Assembly: GCA_015062085.1 (NCBI GenBank)
Contig: SUVI01000082.1
Coordinates: 1 to 17,706, forward strand
From: Planctomycetaceae bacterium
GTDB taxonomy: Bacteria; Planctomycetota; Planctomycetia; Pirellulales; Thermoguttaceae
Length of the DNA stretch: 17,706 nucleotides
Direction: 5' to 3'
The notes under the pieces were generated by a model. The model was not told the DNA's origin. It searched no databases and saw nothing but the letters and a program-made list of their open reading frames with translations. Positions 14,919 through 17,706 of this stretch are shown here, in pieces; the first letter of the stretch is position 1, and each line of letters starts with the position of its first letter. The position numbers and the translations under genes were made by a program.

Positions 14919-14946
14919 ATTATATTCCGGATGGCTAAAAAGTCAA
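14919..14946 (-). promoter_or_regulatory. Sigma70-type promoter of kinase/regulator operon
   Basis: Minus strand: TTGACT, 16-nt spacer, TATAAT (perfect -10). The start would be near 14912, about 75 nt upstream of the kinase ATG. Confidence 0.82.
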
Positions 14947-14984
14947 GATTCTCCGGCATAAAATAAAAAAAGTTTTTCGGCCTC

Positions 14985-15013
14985 TTTACAAAACGGAGCC
15001 AATGTGCTAAAAT
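14985..15013 (+). promoter_or_regulatory. Sigma70-type promoter of oxidoreductase gene
   Basis: TTTACA, 17-nt spacer, TAAAAT. The start would be near 15020, about 58 nt before the ATG at 15078. It lies back-to-back with the kinase promoter; the two -35 boxes are 38 nt apart. Confidence 0.8.
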
Positions 15014-15077
15014 GAGAGAAATAGACTGGAAGACCTGCTTCCACCCTTCATTTCCCCCCCATTTCAAGGAGTTTCCC

Positions 15078-16463
15078 ATGCCAATTTCCCGCCGTCATCT
15101 TCTGAAAACCGCTCTGACTTCCGGAGCTGCCGTCACGTCTGCCGTTACGACTGTCGTCACGTTCATTCCGCGTTCCGTGCTTGGAGGCACAGCAGGAACG
15201 TCTCCCAATGAGAAAGTTACGCTTGCCGGTATCGGTATCGGCGGGATCGGGCACCCGCAGCTGAAAGATGCTCAAAACGCCGGTTTTCAGGTCGAAGCGC
15301 TCTGCGACGTGGATGACGTTCACGCGAAAAAGACCTACGATATTTTTCCGCAGGCTCGCAAATACCGTGATTTCCGCGAGCTTCTTGCAGCGGAAGGAGA
15401 CCGGATCGATGCGGTTTACTGCGGTACGCCGGATCATACGCACGCCATTATTACGCTGGCTGCTCTGCGTGCCAAAAAGCACGTTTGCTGCGTGAAGCCG
15501 CTTACCCGCACGATCGAAGAAAGCCGTGCGGTCCTGAAAGCGGTCCGAGAAGCCGGGACGGCTACGCAGGTGACCATGGAGCCGCACACGAGCGAATGGG
15601 CGTGCCGAACGATGGAGCTCATCTATGCCGGTGCGATCGGAGAGATCCGCGAGATCCACATTTGGTCCGGACGCCCGGTTTGGCCGCAGGGAATGCTCGA
15701 TCACCCGAAATTTAGCGACCCGGTCCCGGCAACGCTGGATTGGGATCTTTGGCTCGGACCGGCGGAGAAGCGTCCTTTTGCGGCGCAGTGGCCGGAAGAT
15801 TGTCCGTATTTGCGGATGTCCTGCGCGAATTGGGGCAAACGCGGCGTTTATCATCCGTTCAATTTCCGCGGGTGGACGGCGTTCGGAACGGGGTCGCTCG
15901 GCGATATGGGATGCCATCGCGCGAATCTGCCGTACAAAATGTTCGATCTGAAGCATCCTGCGCGGATCACCGCCTCAAACACGCGGATGCACCCTGCCGC
16001 ATTCCCGATCGGCTGCATGGTGACGTACGATTATCCGGCGAGCGAAAAGTTTCCGGAGATCCGCATGGTTTGGTACGATGGCGGGCTGAAACCGCCGGTC
16101 CCGAAGTGCATGGGAAGTGAAACGTTTCCCGCAGAAGGTGTACTTTTCGTCGGTTCGGAAGGGATGATGTTCCGCGACCGGATCCTGGATCCCGAGCGTG
16201 CGAAGAAATTTGAGAATGTGCCGAAAACGCTTCAGCGGCGCGGAGGCGTGATGCCAGAATGGTACGAAGCGTGCCGCGGCGGTCAGCCGGCAAGTGCCAA
16301 TTTCGAGTACGCGGTTCCCGTGACAGAATTCGTTCTCCTTGGAAATCTTGCCGTCCAGACTGGAAAGCCGGTGGAATTTGACCCGGTCAGCCTGACGGTC
16401 AAAAACAATCCGGAGGCGGAAGCGCTCATCGCACAGCCATACCATAACGGGTGGACGCTGTAG
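15078..16463 (+). CDS. Tat-exported Gfo/Idh/MocA-family oxidoreductase
   Basis: 461 aa from the ATG at 15078, which has AAGGAG six bases upstream; a longer frame from 15012 would begin inside the -10 box. The N-terminus is a twin-arginine signal (SRRHLLKTALTSGAAV), so the folded, cofactor-loaded enzyme is probably exported. The Rossmann domain starts LAGIGIGGIGHPQL (about 49-62), binding NAD(P)(H); the sugar-dehydrogenase landmarks GTPDHTHA and KKHVCCVKPLT follow. The usual EKP motif reads VKP (Val139-Lys140-Pro141), keeping the catalytic lysine. Later WDLWLGPAEKRPF, HPFNFRGW and LGDMGCH (Asp276, His280) are characteristic of the planctomycete-rich branch. Members oxidise or reduce sugars, inositols or derivatives, sometimes as glycosidases; the substrate here is unknown. 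It appears monocistronic, divergent from the kinase/regulator operon. Confidence 0.93.
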   Translation: MPISRRHLLKTALTSGAAVTSAVTTVVTFIPRSVLGGTAGTSPNEKVTLAGIGIGGIGHPQLKDAQNAGFQVEALCDVDDVHAKKTYDIFPQARKYRDFRELLAAEGDRIDAVYCGTPDHTHAIITLAALRAKKHVCCVKPLTRTIEESRAVLKAVREAGTATQVTMEPHTSEWACRTMELIYAGAIGEIREIHIWSGRPVWPQGMLDHPKFSDPVPATLDWDLWLGPAEKRPFAAQWPEDCPYLRMSCANWGKRGVYHPFNFRGWTAFGTGSLGDMGCHRANLPYKMFDLKHPARITASNTRMHPAAFPIGCMVTYDYPASEKFPEIRMVWYDGGLKPPVPKCMGSETFPAEGVLFVGSEGMMFRDRILDPERAKKFENVPKTLQRRGGVMPEWYEACRGGQPASANFEYAVPVTEFVLLGNLAVQTGKPVEFDPVSLTVKNNPEAEALIAQPYHNGWTL

Positions 16464-16473
16464 GAGGAAACGC

Positions 16474-16548
16474 GAAAAATCACGAAAAACAGCTCACACG
16501 ACAGCTTCTGCTTTTCTTTTGTGTGAGTTTGTGTTTTTCGTGATTTTC
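16474..16548. repeat. CACGAAAAA-type inverted repeat between convergent genes
   Basis: The left arm (16474-16499) has TCACGAAAAACA then CTCACAC; the right arm (16521-16548) has GTGTGAG then TGTTTTTCGTGA. The result is about 22 pairs interrupted by a small internal loop, with a 21-nt apical loop ending in TTTTCTTTT. It can terminate either gene and shares its CACGAAAAA core with the element at 5101-5174. Confidence 0.7.
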
Positions 16549-16600
16549 TATTGGGCTGCATCAGCTTCTGAATGCTTCTGCGTACGGCTCAGTTTGCTCT

Positions 16601-17706
16601 TCAGGACGCCTTGCGCTTCCGGAGACGAAGCAGACCGAAAACTCCGAGCGAAAGCAGGATCCACGCGGAGGGTTCCGGAACGTTGGAAAGCGCAAAAGTG
16701 CTGCCGTTCTGGAGATTGAAGGCGGTAAGATCGTAGTTCATGTACATCAAACCGTCACCGTCAAGCAGGAGATCCGAGAAAATTAGCGCGCCGCCGGCGT
16801 TTGTGACTTTCACGTTCTGACCGGCCTCTTCCGACTGAAGTTCCAGCCACGCGACCAGTTCGTCAACGTCGCCTTCTCCATCAAGACCGACCACCAGCGA
16901 GAAAACTTCGTTCGCGTCACCAGTGATCTTGATCCAGCCTTCCTCGTCAAAGTTCCCGGACGCAAAGGTATCATTACCGGAAACGACAGCTTCGGCAAGA
17001 TGATTTTCATCCAGGACCATTTCGATCTTTTGACCATTCTGCTGAATGTTCCAGATGCCTTCCGTCTCAACTGTCTTGGGGGTCCAGTTCAGCGTACCGG
17101 CCGTCATGATCGTCTGGGTCGTCGCCAGGTCATTCGCTAGCAGGATACCGTCGCGGGAGTAGTCCGACGTGTCGACCAGGACGGTACTTTTAATGTTTGA
17201 AGTTCCGCTCACCGAAATATTCGTGAACGCGGGCTGAGCGGAACCGTCTGCGCTGAGGGTGATTCCGTCGGAAATATAGTTCAGGTTTCCGTTTGCCTGT
17301 GCAGTCATGGTGCTCGTACTGAAAACGGCATCGCTTCCGTAAATATTCAGCGTTCCGCCGTTAGCGCTGTTTGCGAGCAGGGTCTCGCCTTTTACGTTGA
17401 CCGTTCCTCCGGAGATGTTCGCCACCGCATTGTATTTAAGCCCGATACGGAATTGTTGGCTGCCGTTTCCGATCTTGAGCGTACCGCCGGTCATGTCGAA
17501 CGTGCAGATACCGCCGTTCACGCCGTTCTGCCCCAGGGAAAGCCAGAGCGTGTCGAGGGTTCCAGATTTGAGCTGCACAAGGTTTCCGATGTCGCCGTTT
17601 GCCGTCGTGGAACGGATGACGAGGTTGCCTTTGCCGTTCTGATTATACGTCCCGCCGTCCACGATGAGTTTCGTGACCGCCCCGCTGTGATCTCCAACGA
17701 GGAAAT
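16601..17706 (-). CDS. PEP-CTERM surface protein (5' part beyond right edge)
   Basis: At least 367 residues are visible; the frame is open to base 17706, so the N-terminus and any signal peptide are missing. An in-frame GTG at 17662 is not a credible start because coding similarity continues past it (LVGDHSGAVTKLIVDGGTYNQ). The body is Gly/Asn/Thr-rich with repeated short strands such as GGTLKIGNG, SGGTVNVKGETL and GGTLNIYGSDAVF, like beta-helical adhesin or autotransporter-associated strand repeats. The end is a classic PEP-CTERM sorting signal: VPEPSAWILLSLGVFGLLRL followed by RKRKAS, i.e. the PEP motif, membrane helix and basic tail. Exosortase would cleave near PEP and the product would be displayed on the surface or in the extracellular matrix. 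No exosortase is in the window. The short polar region before the signal is acidic. Confidence 0.9.
   Translation of the reverse strand, partial: FLVGDHSGAVTKLIVDGGTYNQNGKGNLVIRSTTANGDIGNLVQLKSGTLDTLWLSLGQNGVNGGICTFDMTGGTLKIGNGSQQFRIGLKYNAVANISGGTVNVKGETLLANSANGGTLNIYGSDAVFSTSTMTAQANGNLNYISDGITLSADGSAQPAFTNISVSGTSNIKSTVLVDTSDYSRDGILLANDLATTQTIMTAGTLNWTPKTVETEGIWNIQQNGQKIEMVLDENHLAEAVVSGNDTFASGNFDEEGWIKITGDANEVFSLVVGLDGEGDVDELVAWLELQSEEAGQNVKVTNAGGALIFSDLLLDGDGLMYMNYDLTAFNLQNGSTFALSNVPEPSAWILLSLGVFGLLRLRKRKAS

Overview
The window looks like a chromosomal segment of a planctomycete, probably a Pirellulales-like or gut/anaerobe-associated lineage. No single gene proves this. The evidence is the combination: a Tat-exported Gfo/Idh/MocA oxidoreductase of the type abundant in planctomycetes, a PEP-CTERM sorted surface protein, a large TPR protein ending in a catalytically degraded CHAT domain, a very Cys/Pro-rich secreted protein, and a coenzyme-B12-dependent (class II) ribonucleotide reductase as the RNR gene seen. 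Composition is moderate GC in genes with strongly AT-rich intergenic DNA. I see no mobile element, CRISPR array, tRNA or rRNA, and no complete novel defence or metabolic cluster.

Layout, left to right. (1) Minus strand: a TolC/OprM-type outer-membrane efflux lipoprotein, cut by the left edge, and upstream of it an HtrA-type periplasmic serine protease with two PDZ-like regions. (2) An AT-rich 569-nt gap, then on the plus strand a 415-aa Cys/Pro-rich exported protein containing seven KPACEPC repeats, closed by two hairpins. (3) Minus strand: a 1136-aa TPR + pseudo-CHAT protein with a near-consensus promoter and five A-tracts phased every 10 bp just upstream of it. (4) A 1.2-kb regulatory gap holding two strong palindromes and, before nrdJ, a sigma70-type promoter, two candidate NrdR boxes 31 bp apart and a leader of about 270 nt. 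(5) Plus strand: nrdJ, ending at a perfect 13-bp terminator hairpin. (6) Minus strand: a histidine kinase / OmpR-type response regulator operon whose genes overlap across an in-phase 15-bp tandem repeat. (7) Divergent from it, the Tat-exported oxidoreductase. (8) Minus strand: the C-terminal part of a PEP-CTERM protein, running off the right edge.

Most genes appear to be single transcription units. Four promoters (TPR-CHAT, nrdJ, histidine kinase, oxidoreductase) closely match a sigma70 pattern with 16-17 nt spacers, and three of them place transcription starts about 55-75 nt upstream of start codons with good Shine-Dalgarno sequences. These choices shorten three reading frames relative to their longest possible versions. 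A theme is the cell envelope: efflux, periplasmic proteolysis, a Cys-rich secreted protein, an exosortase substrate and an exported oxidoreductase. The most interesting non-coding signals are the putative NrdR box pair and long leader of nrdJ, the phased A-tracts, the paired palindromes near 8.9 kb, and two related CACGAAAAA inverted repeats lying between convergent genes.
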